Of a stretch of DNA of 64,000 nucleotides, positions 49,208-58,677 are shown piece by piece. The stretch is from Candidatus Zhuqueibacterota bacterium (GTDB lineage Bacteria; Zhuqueibacterota; Zhuqueibacteria; Residuimicrobiales; Residuimicrobiaceae), in NCBI GenBank assembly GCA_963169875.1, contig CAUJEL010000152.1:1-64000 (forward strand), read 5' to 3'. Numbering within the stretch: the first letter of the stretch is position 1; every line of letters starts with the position of its first letter. A model generated the notes under the pieces. That model did not search any database, had not been told where the DNA came from, and saw only the letters and a list, made by a program, of their open reading frames with translations. The translations under genes and the position numbers were made by a program.

Positions 49208-50629
49208 CTAGAAACGCAAAGAAACCGTGCCGATTATTTTGTTCAAGCTGCGATCAACCAGACTCGATTCCGCGCTGAGATTATCCGTGACCTTGTCCTC
49301 CCAGCTGCCATGCACATAGGTCAGATCCAGCATCACCTGTTTATCCAGCATCATACTGGCGCCCGCGGAAATCCAGGTTCGATCCGGGCGGATGGCTGTA
49401 TCCACATACGGAGAGGGATCGTAGAAATAGCCGCCGCGCAATCGCATGCCGATGGGAGTGACATAGATTTCCGCGCCCGCACGCAACTTGGTGGTGCTCT
49501 GCATCTCCTTCTTGATGGCGCGGTTCAGCACCGATTCATACATGCCCTCGATGGGACCGTCCGATTTGAATTTGGCCTGGGTCCAGTCCTTGAAATCCAA
49601 ATCACCGGTGACCAGCACATTCAGCAACCGCACAGAGCCGCCGACGTTGAACGAATAGGGTTCCTGGTACTTGTATTCCTGTTTTCCGGCGTCCTCGAGA
49701 ATGGCGGCATCTGTAGCCCCGTCATAGTATTCGGTCTGTTTCCAGCTCCACGACTCGTTGATTTTATAGGTGGTCGGTGTGGTCATGGACGCGCCAAAGC
49801 GCCAGTTCTTCTCGGAACGGTAAAATAGTCCCAATTTGAAATTCGTGGCATCGATATTGGATTCGACATCCTGGGTGTATATCCAGTTTTTCAAATCCGA
49901 CATATTCAGAGCGGCTTCATCAAAATAGCTGTACAAATTATAGATATCTTCTTCTGCGAATTCGAAGGAACGGTTGATCTTGCCGCTGATGAAATTCATG
50001 GTGGCGCCGAGAAAAAAGTTCTCCTGCACTTCCATGGCGCCCGAGAGCGAAAACATATTGGCGCTGCCATCATCGAGCACGGATTTGGATTGGAATAAGG
50101 AATCGCTTACATCCGTGGTCCAAATCTCCGGCGGATTGACCGTATAGTTATCATAGGTTGGCACCACGTACCAGGGGAACGCCGTGCCATTGGGATCGAG
50201 CACCAGACCGCCCATGTCGAGCGACTGATTATAGTCGCGGACTTTTTGGTAGCCCACGCCAAACACGAGGCTGCCTTGATAGGTCGGAATGGGAAAGACA
50301 AAGCCCAGCGAATTCAACCGGGTGAAAGTATCCTTGGATGAATTAATGCCGCCGAGGAAATCCGCATCCGCATTGAAGCTGTTGTGGGAAAAGCCGATAT
50401 TCATTTCCATGCGGCGCATCTGTGCGAGGCCCGCCGGATTCCAGTAGATGGCGGAATAGTCATCGGCTATGCCGGTGAACGCACCTCCCAGACCGATGGC
50501 GCGGGCGCCGACGCCCAATTCGGTGCCCATATTAAACAGATCTTCACTGATCACCTTGTCCTGTGCCGGGGCGGTCATGAATAACCCTGACAACAAGAGC
50601 AGGGCGATACTTCTTTTCATCATCCACAT
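49208..50629 (-). CDS. OmpP1/FadL-like outer-membrane transport protein (UPF0164/PorV-like)
   Basis: 'NMGTELGVGARAIGLGGAFTGIADDYSAIYWNPAGLAQMRRMEMNIGFSHN'; C-terminal 'KIIGTVSLRF'. Confidence 0.85.
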   Translation of the reverse strand: MWMMKRSIALLLLSGLFMTAPAQDKVISEDLFNMGTELGVGARAIGLGGAFTGIADDYSAIYWNPAGLAQMRRMEMNIGFSHNSFNADADFLGGINSSKDTFTRLNSLGFVFPIPTYQGSLVFGVGYQKVRDYNQSLDMGGLVLDPNGTAFPWYVVPTYDNYTVNPPEIWTTDVSDSLFQSKSVLDDGSANMFSLSGAMEVQENFFLGATMNFISGKINRSFEFAEEDIYNLYSYFDEAALNMSDLKNWIYTQDVESNIDATNFKLGLFYRSEKNWRFGASMTTPTTYKINESWSWKQTEYYDGATDAAILEDAGKQEYKYQEPYSFNVGGSVRLLNVLVTGDLDFKDWTQAKFKSDGPIEGMYESVLNRAIKKEMQSTTKLRAGAEIYVTPIGMRLRGGYFYDPSPYVDTAIRPDRTWISAGASMMLDKQVMLDLTYVHGSWEDKVTDNLSAESSLVDRSLNKIIGTVSLRF

Positions 50630-50676
50630 ATCATATTCTCCTTAAGAAATCCGGAATCATTTTTTTCAACCGCGGC

Positions 50677-51933
50677 TTATCGCCTGCGAGAACCGCTGGA
50701 CGATGAGCTGCCGGATGATGAACTGCTCCGGCCACTGCTCGAACTGCCCGAGCTGCCACTCGAACTGGAAGAATGTCCACTGCTGCTGCGGCTGCCGGAA
50801 TAGCTGGAACCACTGCGCGAAGAACTGCTGCTTCCGGAGGAAGAACCGGACTGCGATCCCGAGTTTTTCGCGCTGCTCGAAGATTTTCTGGAGCCGCTGG
50901 AATTGCTGCTGCGACTGCGCGTTGGGGTTTCTCGCGGCGCGGACTCTTTCTTTCTTTCCACCTGAGGTGCGGGTTTACTACCCGAATCAGCTGGCGGCGT
51001 CACTTCGGGCGCCTGCTGTGGCCGCACCGGTGTGGATCGGGTGTCCGGCCGGGTTGTTGCAGAAGTGCCCGACCGCCGTGTGGTGTTGCTGCGACGCGTT
51101 GTTGACTGGCGCTGCGCATCACTGCTGCCGGCATTCTCGCTGCTGCCGCTGCGACTGCGGTTCGTCGGACGCACAACGGTATTGTCAGTGGCCGTCCGGT
51201 CGACTTGTCCGCGTCTGGTGTCCTGATCATACCAATTATCCACCGGATTGTCGCGCCGGGAGACTCCTCGCTGGCCTGAGCCCGTTGAGGTACGTGGAAC
51301 GACTTCACGGCCGCCCGAAGTACGGGTGATGGCGGGTTGCCCGCCCTGACCGCCACGCTGGTCTGTGTCGATGGCGCGCACGCCGGGCGCCTTGCCAAAG
51401 GCGAAGGGCCGCTGGCGCGGTTGCAAGGCCGGGCCGTCATCGTAGTAGTGATGGTTGTGATGGCCGCCCCCATACCATGAATCATAGTAGCCATGTCCCC
51501 ATCCCCAACCGGAGTAGAACGGATCATAAAAAGCCCAGCCGCCATAATAGCTCATGGGGCGCCAATACCATGGATCACCCCAGTAGGAACTATAACCCCA
51601 CCAGGGATCCCAGCGGTGATGATGCCGCCACCAGTAAGATGAACTGTAATACCAATAGGGCTGATACCACCAGGCATCGATATACACGTCAGGATACCAA
51701 TCATTCACATACACATCGTATCGATCCGATTTGTGTATCACAATCGTATCCGCATCCGTGTACTCTTCCTGTTCAATGTATGGCTGTTCCTCTTCGTTGA
51801 CGGGCTCCTGCTCATCTTCGTAATAGGCATAGTGCCCGCCCTTGCTGAGTTGGGTGTAACACCCCGATAACCCGGCAGAGAGTGCCGTGACAAGTCCGAG
51901 GATCATTGCGAATTTTAACCATTTGTGTGCCAT
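50677..51933 (-). CDS. Lipoprotein with extreme Trp/Tyr/His-rich segment and Ser-rich low-complexity tail
   Basis: 'MAHKWLKFAMILGLVTALSAGLSGCYTQ' lipobox; 'WWYQPYWYYSSSYWWRHHHRWDPWWGYSSYWGDPWYWRPMSYYGGWAFYDPFYSGWGWGHGYYDSWYGGGHHNHHYYDDG'; tail 'SSSSGRSSSSSGSSSSSGSRRR'. Confidence 0.75.
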   Translation of the reverse strand: MAHKWLKFAMILGLVTALSAGLSGCYTQLSKGGHYAYYEDEQEPVNEEEQPYIEQEEYTDADTIVIHKSDRYDVYVNDWYPDVYIDAWWYQPYWYYSSSYWWRHHHRWDPWWGYSSYWGDPWYWRPMSYYGGWAFYDPFYSGWGWGHGYYDSWYGGGHHNHHYYDDGPALQPRQRPFAFGKAPGVRAIDTDQRGGQGGQPAITRTSGGREVVPRTSTGSGQRGVSRRDNPVDNWYDQDTRRGQVDRTATDNTVVRPTNRSRSGSSENAGSSDAQRQSTTRRSNTTRRSGTSATTRPDTRSTPVRPQQAPEVTPPADSGSKPAPQVERKKESAPRETPTRSRSSNSSGSRKSSSSAKNSGSQSGSSSGSSSSSRSGSSYSGSRSSSGHSSSSSGSSGSSSSGRSSSSSGSSSSSGSRRR

Positions 51934-52171
51934 AAAGGCCTCCTGCGTTACCATCTCGCAGTTAAGTGTAACTTGCATCTTTATCCAATTTAGCAACCGG
52001 CGAACCTAAATGCAATCAAAATCGCCGTGATCTTGTTGTTTCCAAGCCTGTCTATCCATTTTATCTAACGATGGACAGAACCATTTGTTCCGGACATGCT
52101 TGGCAATTTTTCTCTTCATCTGTAAAACACCGGAATCAGCATGAACTTGCGGCCCTTTTCAGGGACAAAAC

Positions 52172-52202
52172 AAAAAGCAGAGGAGCCGATCCTCTGCTTT
52201 TT
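52172..52202 (-). terminator. Bidirectional-looking intrinsic terminator at the end of the Bat operon
   Basis: AAAAAGCAGAGGA-gccga-TCCTCTGCTTTTT, perfect 13-bp palindrome with A/T tracts, 42 nt after the batE stop. Confidence 0.92.
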
Positions 52203-52243
52203 TACCGCTTCCGTCCCTTGTAAAAGGATGATTTCCGCGACTG

Positions 52244-52993
52244 CTATATTTTTTCGATTTGGCGCACGTTCATCCATCCCACTTTACCATCCGGCAGGGA
52301 GATCTTTTGAAAGCCGCCCGATTGTTCCTCCATACGCACTTTGGTTCCTTCATGCAAAGAAAACACTTCGGTGCCATCGCCGGACGGCGCGCTCAAAACA
52401 CCCGCTTTCTGTGCCATGATGATGCCGTAGCGTAAATGGACCGCTTCCTGACGATTGGCCCAAAACAGCAACGTGCTGAGCAAAGTGATGATCAACAGCG
52501 GCAGGAAAAGATACCCCGCCAGCGAACGCAAACGTCCGCCTGAAATCAATAACCGCACCATCAACAGGATCACCACAAGATTAAAGCCCGCCACACTGAG
52601 AAGAGCCCATTGATTGACGCTCAAAACATGTTTGACGCCGTTCCATACTTTGTCCAGGAAAAAAGGCGGCGGGATGATCAGCTTGTCAACGACCTGCAGT
52701 TGTGCCAGTTCCAGATTGAAGGTGACATCTGCATCATGCGGCAAAAGTCGATGGGCGCGTTCATAATTGACAATGCTTTTGCCCAGCTGATCGGATTTAA
52801 AATAGGCGTTGCCGAGGTTGAAATAGAGTTCGGCGCTTTCATATCCCGTTGCCAGGGCGTTTTCATAGGCGGCGATGGCTTCGGCATAGGCAGCTTTCTG
52901 AAAATGATCATTGCCCTGCTGAAAATAGGTCTGGGCCGGTTGACCATTGACTGCAAAAGCCGCCAGTGTAAGTATAAACGCGAGTCTCCGCAT
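52244..52993 (-). CDS. batE: BatE-like TPR protein with C-terminal SH3-like domain
   Basis: 'TYFQQGNDHFQKAAYAEAIAAYENALATGYESAELYFNLGNAYFKSDQLGKSIVNYERAHRLLPHDADVTFNLELAQ'; two TMs; 'GIIMAQKAGVLSAPSGDGTEVFSLHEGTKVRMEEQSGGFQKISLPDGKVGWM'. Confidence 0.88.
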   Translation of the reverse strand: MRRLAFILTLAAFAVNGQPAQTYFQQGNDHFQKAAYAEAIAAYENALATGYESAELYFNLGNAYFKSDQLGKSIVNYERAHRLLPHDADVTFNLELAQLQVVDKLIIPPPFFLDKVWNGVKHVLSVNQWALLSVAGFNLVVILLMVRLLISGGRLRSLAGYLFLPLLIITLLSTLLFWANRQEAVHLRYGIIMAQKAGVLSAPSGDGTEVFSLHEGTKVRMEEQSGGFQKISLPDGKVGWMNVRQIEKI

Positions 52994-52995
52994 AG

Positions 52996-54807
52996 TTATA
53001 TCGCTTTTTCCAGGTTAATGATGGCCTCTTTGGCGTTTTTGTACATTTCTTCCATTTGCGTCGCCGTGCCATCGGCGGGCGCAAAACGCTGAAAATCGCA
53101 TTGTTGCAGCAGCCGCATATAGGGCTGAATGATGGCATCCTCAACACCCCTGTTGCGCAGTTTTGCCTCCATTTCATCGGAAACGATGCCGGCTTCAGAG
53201 ATATTCAATTTGTCCGCTGCAAACCCCAGCAAGGCGCGCGATACCTCGGCATAATATTCTTTCTGAGATGCGGGTTTGAGCAGATCCGCAGCGCGCGCCA
53301 GGCGCTTCATGGCCATGCGGTTGGCACGGCGGCTGCGCGCATACGCCACATCGCCGCTCAATTTATCGAGATGGCGACGATAGGCAAAGGCACCCGCCAA
53401 CGCCAAAAGCGGCAGTATCCACAACGCCGTCAGCAGGCTGCTGCGATAAAAACCGCCACCCTGTCTGCGCCACTCCGGCGTGTTGAGCTTGATAAAACGA
53501 ATATCCTGGCCTATGAACCGCACCTCTTCCTTGCTCAGCCCGGATGGCACGGTGGAGACATCGCCACTGCCTTTTGTCACGCGGATGGTGAGCTCCGGCG
53601 TACTCTTGGTCTGGAAGCGCCGGTTGCGCAAATCAAAATAGCTGAAGAGAACAGGCCGGATGCGCTGCTCGCCGGGAAAACGCGGCACCAGCAGGTATTC
53701 AAAGGTTTTGCTGCCGCTGATGCGGTCCCCGCTGCGCTGGATATTTTCACTGACTTTGGGTTCATACTGCTCAAAATCCCGCGGCAGCAGCACATTCGGC
53801 CGCGGAATAGTCTTGATATTCCCTTCCCCTGAAATGGTGACTTTAAGCGTGATGGCTTCATTGGTCGTCACCTCATTTTTATCCACGCTGGCCTGAATGG
53901 AAAAATCTCCGGCCAGACCGGAAAATGGCTCGGGTTTTCCCTCCGCCGGGAAGGGCAGCACGTCGATGGCCACGGGTTTGGAAAGCACTGTCTTGCGCAC
54001 GGTGCGGCCGAAGAACGGATCATCGAAAAAATTATCAAAGATATCGTTGCTGCGGCGACGGTTTTGTACGCGGACATCGCAATCCACGCCCAGACTGCCG
54101 ATCTGCATCTTGCCCGGAGAGGCCGGAAATATGGCCATCTTTTTGATATCCGCGACAATATATTTGCGGCCGTTGATAATATCCTCCCGCGTCTGCGGCT
54201 GCCCCTGCAGGGCAAAATCTTCAGTCCAGAATCCGGCCGTTTCCGGCATCTTGCTCAACGCGTAGCCCGACACATTGACGCGCGTGAAAATCCTGAATGT
54301 GACAATCACGGGCTCATTCTGGTAGACCTGGCGTTTGTTGACGATGGCACGAATGAAGAGATCTTCGTCCGAGGCATCTCCGGGCGCCAGATTCGATGAC
54401 TGCGCCGTCGCCGCTGCGGGCGCCGCCCCTTTGCTGATGGCGATGGTGATGGGTTGACTGCTGTAAACCTGTCCCTTGTAATTAACTGAAATGGCCGGAA
54501 TGGTGCAGGTGCCCTCCTGAACCGCTTGATAGAAATAGGTGAAATTTTTCTGCACCGACATCTTGCCATTGACGATCTGAATGTTCTGCGACGAACCACC
54601 GGAACCCAATAAAGCCAAATGACTGCTGATATCGGGCAAATTGATCTGCCCAATGCTGTTGGCGCCCTCACCCGACAGCTCTATGGTCAATGCCAATTGT
54701 TGATTGATGGCCAAAGAGGTACGATCAACCGAAGCCGTCACCTTGAAGGTTTGTGCGGCGCCCAGACTGATCAGCAGTAGGAGTAAAATGGAACAACGTC
54801 GTAACAT
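52996..54807 (-). CDS. batD: BatD protein
   Basis: 'FKVTASVDRTSLAINQQLALTIELSGEGANSIGQINLPDISSHLALLGSGGSSQNIQIVNGKMSVQKNFTYFYQAVQEGTCTIPAISVNYKGQVYSSQPITI' is the BatD N-terminus; TM and helical C-terminus. Confidence 0.93.
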   Translation of the reverse strand: MLRRCSILLLLLISLGAAQTFKVTASVDRTSLAINQQLALTIELSGEGANSIGQINLPDISSHLALLGSGGSSQNIQIVNGKMSVQKNFTYFYQAVQEGTCTIPAISVNYKGQVYSSQPITIAISKGAAPAAATAQSSNLAPGDASDEDLFIRAIVNKRQVYQNEPVIVTFRIFTRVNVSGYALSKMPETAGFWTEDFALQGQPQTREDIINGRKYIVADIKKMAIFPASPGKMQIGSLGVDCDVRVQNRRRSNDIFDNFFDDPFFGRTVRKTVLSKPVAIDVLPFPAEGKPEPFSGLAGDFSIQASVDKNEVTTNEAITLKVTISGEGNIKTIPRPNVLLPRDFEQYEPKVSENIQRSGDRISGSKTFEYLLVPRFPGEQRIRPVLFSYFDLRNRRFQTKSTPELTIRVTKGSGDVSTVPSGLSKEEVRFIGQDIRFIKLNTPEWRRQGGGFYRSSLLTALWILPLLALAGAFAYRRHLDKLSGDVAYARSRRANRMAMKRLARAADLLKPASQKEYYAEVSRALLGFAADKLNISEAGIVSDEMEAKLRNRGVEDAIIQPYMRLLQQCDFQRFAPADGTATQMEEMYKNAKEAIINLEKAI

Positions 54808-54854
54808 ATGGTATTCTCTTTTTCAGGGTTGCTCATAACTACAGACACTGGTTC

Positions 54855-55607
54855 TCACCAGTCTTTGACCACTGTGATGGATCCGCGCGATTTGATCTTG
54901 CGCTGATCCTTCTGGTTTCTTTCATTTTGTTTGAGAGCTTCCAGAATGCGCGCAGCATCCTCCTTCGACATCTCATCCTTCTGTTCCTGACCTTGCTGCT
55001 GTTGCTGCTGCTGTTCCTGCTGCTCCTGTTGATCCTGGTTCTGATCTTGCTGCTGCTGATCTTGCTGATCTTGCTGATCTTTTTGATCCTGTTGATCCTG
55101 CTGCTGTTGTTGCTGTTGCTGTTGTTGTTGTTGTTGTTGCTGTTGCTGCTGTGGATTCTGCTGTTGTTTCTGCGCTTCGTCCTTCAGCTTCTTGCGCACA
55201 AACTCGAGGTTGTATTTGGCGTCTTCATCATCGGGATTGATTTCCAAAGATTTTTTATACGCCATGATGCTCTCCGGCAGTTTCCCGAGCCGAAAGAGCG
55301 AATTACCCATGTTGTAATACGCCTTGGCCTGGACGTCGGGCTCGTCGCTCTTGAGCGCCGCTTCGGTTTCTTTGAGCGATTCTTCGTATTTGTTCTTTTT
55401 GTATTCGGCCGCGCCGATGTTGAACGGCGCAATGGCCGACTCCGGCGCTTGCACCTGCGCATCGCGGTACTTGGTCAGGGCTTCATCGTATTTTTCCTCC
55501 GTGTACATCTTGTTGCCCTGAATGATTTTCCCGCGTCCGGGCTGAGCCTGAACCCATGAACTGATGCACAGGCAGACCAATAATCCGATCAACCACTTGT
55601 TTGACAT
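54855..55607 (-). CDS. batC: BatC-like TPR protein with long poly-Gln/Asp tract
   Basis: TPRs '[50 protein letters not shown]...[42 protein letters not shown]', then a Gln-rich tract. Confidence 0.88.
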   Translation of the reverse strand: [250 protein letters not shown]

Positions 55608-55621
55608 GTTCATTCCCATGA

Positions 55622-56665
55622 CTAAAAAAAACGTCCTGTCCAGAATTTGCGCGTGCGATTTCGCCGCTCGGATACAAAAACTTCAAGGGCCAATAACGCG
55701 ATGGCAAAAATCAACAGATATTGAAAACGGTCTTCGAATTGAGAAAAGCGCATGGACCCCAATTCTTTCTTGTCCATTTTCCCGATTTCGTCATAAATTT
55801 TTCGCAGTTCCTCTTCCCCGCTGGTGGCGCGGAAATATTTACCATTGGTCTGCAAGGCAATTTTTTCCAGGGTCACCTCATCCAGTTTGGTGATCACCAC
55901 CTGGCCTTCGCGGTCTTTTTTAAAGCCGGCATTGATGCCATAGTCGGTGGCCATCGGGATCGGATCGCCCTTGGGAGAGCCGATGCCCACGGTATAGATG
56001 ACCACGCCCTGGCGTTCGGCTTCTTCGGCATACTTCATGACGTCGCCTTCATGATCTTCGCCATCGGTGATGATGACCAGAACTTTGTGCTTGCGCTCCT
56101 TTTGCACAAAAGCTTCCAGCGCCTTGGCAATGGCCTGGCCGATATTGGTTCCCGGGGTGGGAATGAGGCCCGGTTCGAGGATATCGAGAAAGAGTTTGGC
56201 GGCGCCATAATCGAGCGTGAGCGGGCACTGCACAAAAGCGATCCCTGAAAAGGCGATCAGTCCAACGCGGTCGCCCTGCAAACGGTTGATAAAGCTCTCC
56301 ACTTCGTGTTTGGCTTTTTCCAGCCGGCTCGGCGGCATGTCTTCAGCCAGCATGGAGGCGGAGACATCGATGGCCACGATAATATCCACGCCCTCGCGTT
56401 TGACCTCTTCCATCCGCGTGCCGATCTGCGGACGCGCGAGCGCCAGGATGGCAAACAGAATGGCCGTGAGGATCAGGGCCGCCTTGGTCACCTGACGGCC
56501 GCGGCTGGCATTCCGGGACAGTTTTTTCATTAATTCCAGATTCCCGAATCGCTGCAGCGCCTGGGTCTTGGCGCGAAAAACGAAATAATAAAAAAGGATC
56601 AGGACCGGGATCAGCCACAACAGATGTAACAGATAATAATTTGCAAATCGCAGCATAGTAAGCAT
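55622..56665 (-). CDS. batB: BatB, VWA-domain membrane protein
   Basis: MIDAS 'VDIIVAIDVSASMLAEDMPPSRLEKAKHEVESFINRLQGDRVGLIAFSG'; 'PGTNIGQAIAKALEAF'; 'VLVIITDGEDHEG'. Confidence 0.94.
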   Translation of the reverse strand: MLTMLRFANYYLLHLLWLIPVLILFYYFVFRAKTQALQRFGNLELMKKLSRNASRGRQVTKAALILTAILFAILALARPQIGTRMEEVKREGVDIIVAIDVSASMLAEDMPPSRLEKAKHEVESFINRLQGDRVGLIAFSGIAFVQCPLTLDYGAAKLFLDILEPGLIPTPGTNIGQAIAKALEAFVQKERKHKVLVIITDGEDHEGDVMKYAEEAERQGVVIYTVGIGSPKGDPIPMATDYGINAGFKKDREGQVVITKLDEVTLEKIALQTNGKYFRATSGEEELRKIYDEIGKMDKKELGSMRFSQFEDRFQYLLIFAIALLALEVFVSERRNRTRKFWTGRFF

Positions 56666-56671
56666 CCAGAC

Positions 56672-57664
56672 TTAAGGAATTTTACGAAACACCGTATTGG
56701 CGAGCACAATCTCCGCCGCCAAAAGAAGGAGCGCCACGACCAGGTAATTCACAAACAATTCACGATAGCGCGTGTATTGTTTGACCTCGATTTTGGTCTG
56801 CTCCATATCGCTGATTTCCTGATAGATCTTTTCCAGACTGGTTTTGTCGGTGGCGCGGAAATACTTGCCGCCGGTGATATTGGCGATGCGCTGCAGCAGA
56901 TCCTCATCGATGTTGACGGGCATGCGCACATAACGCCTTCCAAACAGGGGATCATCCACCGGGTAGAGCGCCTCGCCGCGGCTGCCGGCGCCGATGGTGT
57001 AGACGCGAATCTTGTACGTCTTGGCGATGCGCGCCGCGGTGATGGGATCAAGTTCGCCGCGATTGTTTTGCCCGTCCGTGAGCAAAATGACCACTTTGCT
57101 CTTGGCCTTGCTGTCGCGCAGCCGGTTGACGCAAGTGCCCAGCGCCATGCCGATGGCAGTGCCGTCTTCGATCTGACCGATATGGATCTCCTCGAGAAAG
57201 CGCAGCACGATGCCGTAATCGAGGGTGAGCGGGCACTGTGTGAAACTCTGGCCGGCAAAAACCACCATGCCGATGCGATCGTTGCTGCGGCCCTTGATGA
57301 AATCCGCGGCTACCAGTTTGGCGGCTTCCAGCCGGTTTTTCGGCTGAAAATCTTCGGCCAGCATGGAGCTGGAGATGTCCATGGACAATACGATATCGAT
57401 GCCTTCGGTGATCATCTCCTCTTCGCGGCTGCCCGCCTGCGGACGTGCAAAAGCGATGATCAATAAAGTGATGATGGCAACGCGCAAGATGAACAGGATA
57501 TGACGCAGACGTTTACGCCGTGAGCCGCCCACCTCTTTGATCAGACCAATGTCCGAATAGCGCAGGGTGGACTGGCTCTTGTGATTGCGCTTCAGATACC
57601 AGTAGATCATCAGAGGTATAATCAGAAGGAGGAACAAAAACTCAGGGTTGGCGAATCGAAACAT
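56672..57664 (-). CDS. batA: BatA, VWA-domain membrane protein
   Basis: 'IDIVLSMDISSSMLAEDFQPKNRLEAAKLVAADFIKGRSNDRIGMVVFAGQSFTQCPLTLDYG'; 'VVILLTDGQNNRGELDPITAARIA'. Confidence 0.94.
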   Translation of the reverse strand: MFRFANPEFLFLLLIIPLMIYWYLKRNHKSQSTLRYSDIGLIKEVGGSRRKRLRHILFILRVAIITLLIIAFARPQAGSREEEMITEGIDIVLSMDISSSMLAEDFQPKNRLEAAKLVAADFIKGRSNDRIGMVVFAGQSFTQCPLTLDYGIVLRFLEEIHIGQIEDGTAIGMALGTCVNRLRDSKAKSKVVILLTDGQNNRGELDPITAARIAKTYKIRVYTIGAGSRGEALYPVDDPLFGRRYVRMPVNIDEDLLQRIANITGGKYFRATDKTSLEKIYQEISDMEQTKIEVKQYTRYRELFVNYLVVALLLLAAEIVLANTVFRKIP

Positions 57665-57665
57665 T

Positions 57666-58658
57666 TCAGCGTCCCTCCTCTATGACCGTCACAGATTCCG
57701 CGGTGTCAGCAGGGGCGGGCGCCTCCCATACCAGTTTGGTGCGCTCGACAAATTCAACGGCTGAACGGGAAACGCGTTCTGTCTCCGCGGCTGAGGGCAC
57801 ATATTTTGCAAACTTTGCCATATCGCATAGCAAGAGGATATCCTGCATCTGTTGAACCAGATCATCTTGAATGTCGTGTTTTCTCATGGCTGAGAGCAGC
57901 TCGCGGCTGGTCATTTCCAGAGCATCGATATAATAACGGCCGTTGCAGTAACGGCGCAAAATATCCGCCAATTCGCTGTGGTAGTCCTTGACGCGTCCTG
58001 TCGCCAGCCAATCGCCGGCGAACAGGGCGTTCAATTCCTCCAGCGCGATTTCGTGCGCCGGCCGGGGTGGCTCCTGGCGCACCGGGAGAATGCTTTTCCC
58101 CTGCCGTTTCCGCTGCACATACCACCACGCCGCCAGTGCCGCGGCGATCAAGGCAACGACGCCCAATCCAATGAGCACCAGGGAACGGATATCCCGCGGC
58201 GGCGTCATCGGCGGTTTGATATCGCGGATGTCACCCGCTTCACTGGGATTCAGGCTCTGCACCAGAATCTTGATGGGTTCGCTCTTGAGGAGATGCTGCG
58301 TGGTATCTCCCGGCATGCGGTAGCGCACCGTCAGTGGCGGAATTTCATATTCGCCGGTATCAAAGGTCGAAATGAGATAATCGGTTCCTGTGGTGATCTT
58401 GCCCTTTTCTTTTTTGGGCCCGATCACCTCGTAACTGCGCAGTTCGAACTGTCCGAGATTGGCGCCCTGGGATGGCATCTCGACGGTTATCTTTTCTCCG
58501 TGGGTGACGCGCAGGGTATAGCGCACCACATCGCCGATGAGGATTTTAGCCTTATCCACCTGAGAGACGATTGAAATATCATCCTGCGCCTGAACCGGAC
58601 CGAGCAAAGCGGTCAGGAGTGCGCCGGTCAAAAACAGGGTATGCTTCCGTGATGTCAT
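57666..58658 (-). CDS. BatD-like membrane protein (N-terminal Ig-like domain, TM, helical C-terminus)
   Basis: 'DISIVSQVDKAKILIGDVVRYTLRVTHGEKITVEMP...TGEYEIPPLTVRYRMPG'; single TM; same layout as BatD. Confidence 0.75.
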   Translation of the reverse strand: MTSRKHTLFLTGALLTALLGPVQAQDDISIVSQVDKAKILIGDVVRYTLRVTHGEKITVEMPSQGANLGQFELRSYEVIGPKKEKGKITTGTDYLISTFDTGEYEIPPLTVRYRMPGDTTQHLLKSEPIKILVQSLNPSEAGDIRDIKPPMTPPRDIRSLVLIGLGVVALIAAALAAWWYVQRKRQGKSILPVRQEPPRPAHEIALEELNALFAGDWLATGRVKDYHSELADILRRYCNGRYYIDALEMTSRELLSAMRKHDIQDDLVQQMQDILLLCDMAKFAKYVPSAAETERVSRSAVEFVERTKLVWEAPAPADTAESVTVIEEGR

Positions 58659-58677
58659 TCAGCTGATATCCAATAAG

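Noticed and set aside
50703-51329. Cys/Ser/Arg-rich plus-strand ORF (208 aa)
   Set aside because: Antisense shadow of the Ser-rich low-complexity tail of the minus-strand lipoprotein 50677-51933.
54927-55559. 210-aa plus-strand ORF made almost entirely of Leu/Ile/Phe
   Set aside because: It is the antisense reading of the CAG/CAA-rich poly-Gln tract of batC; no ribosome-binding site or family evidence.
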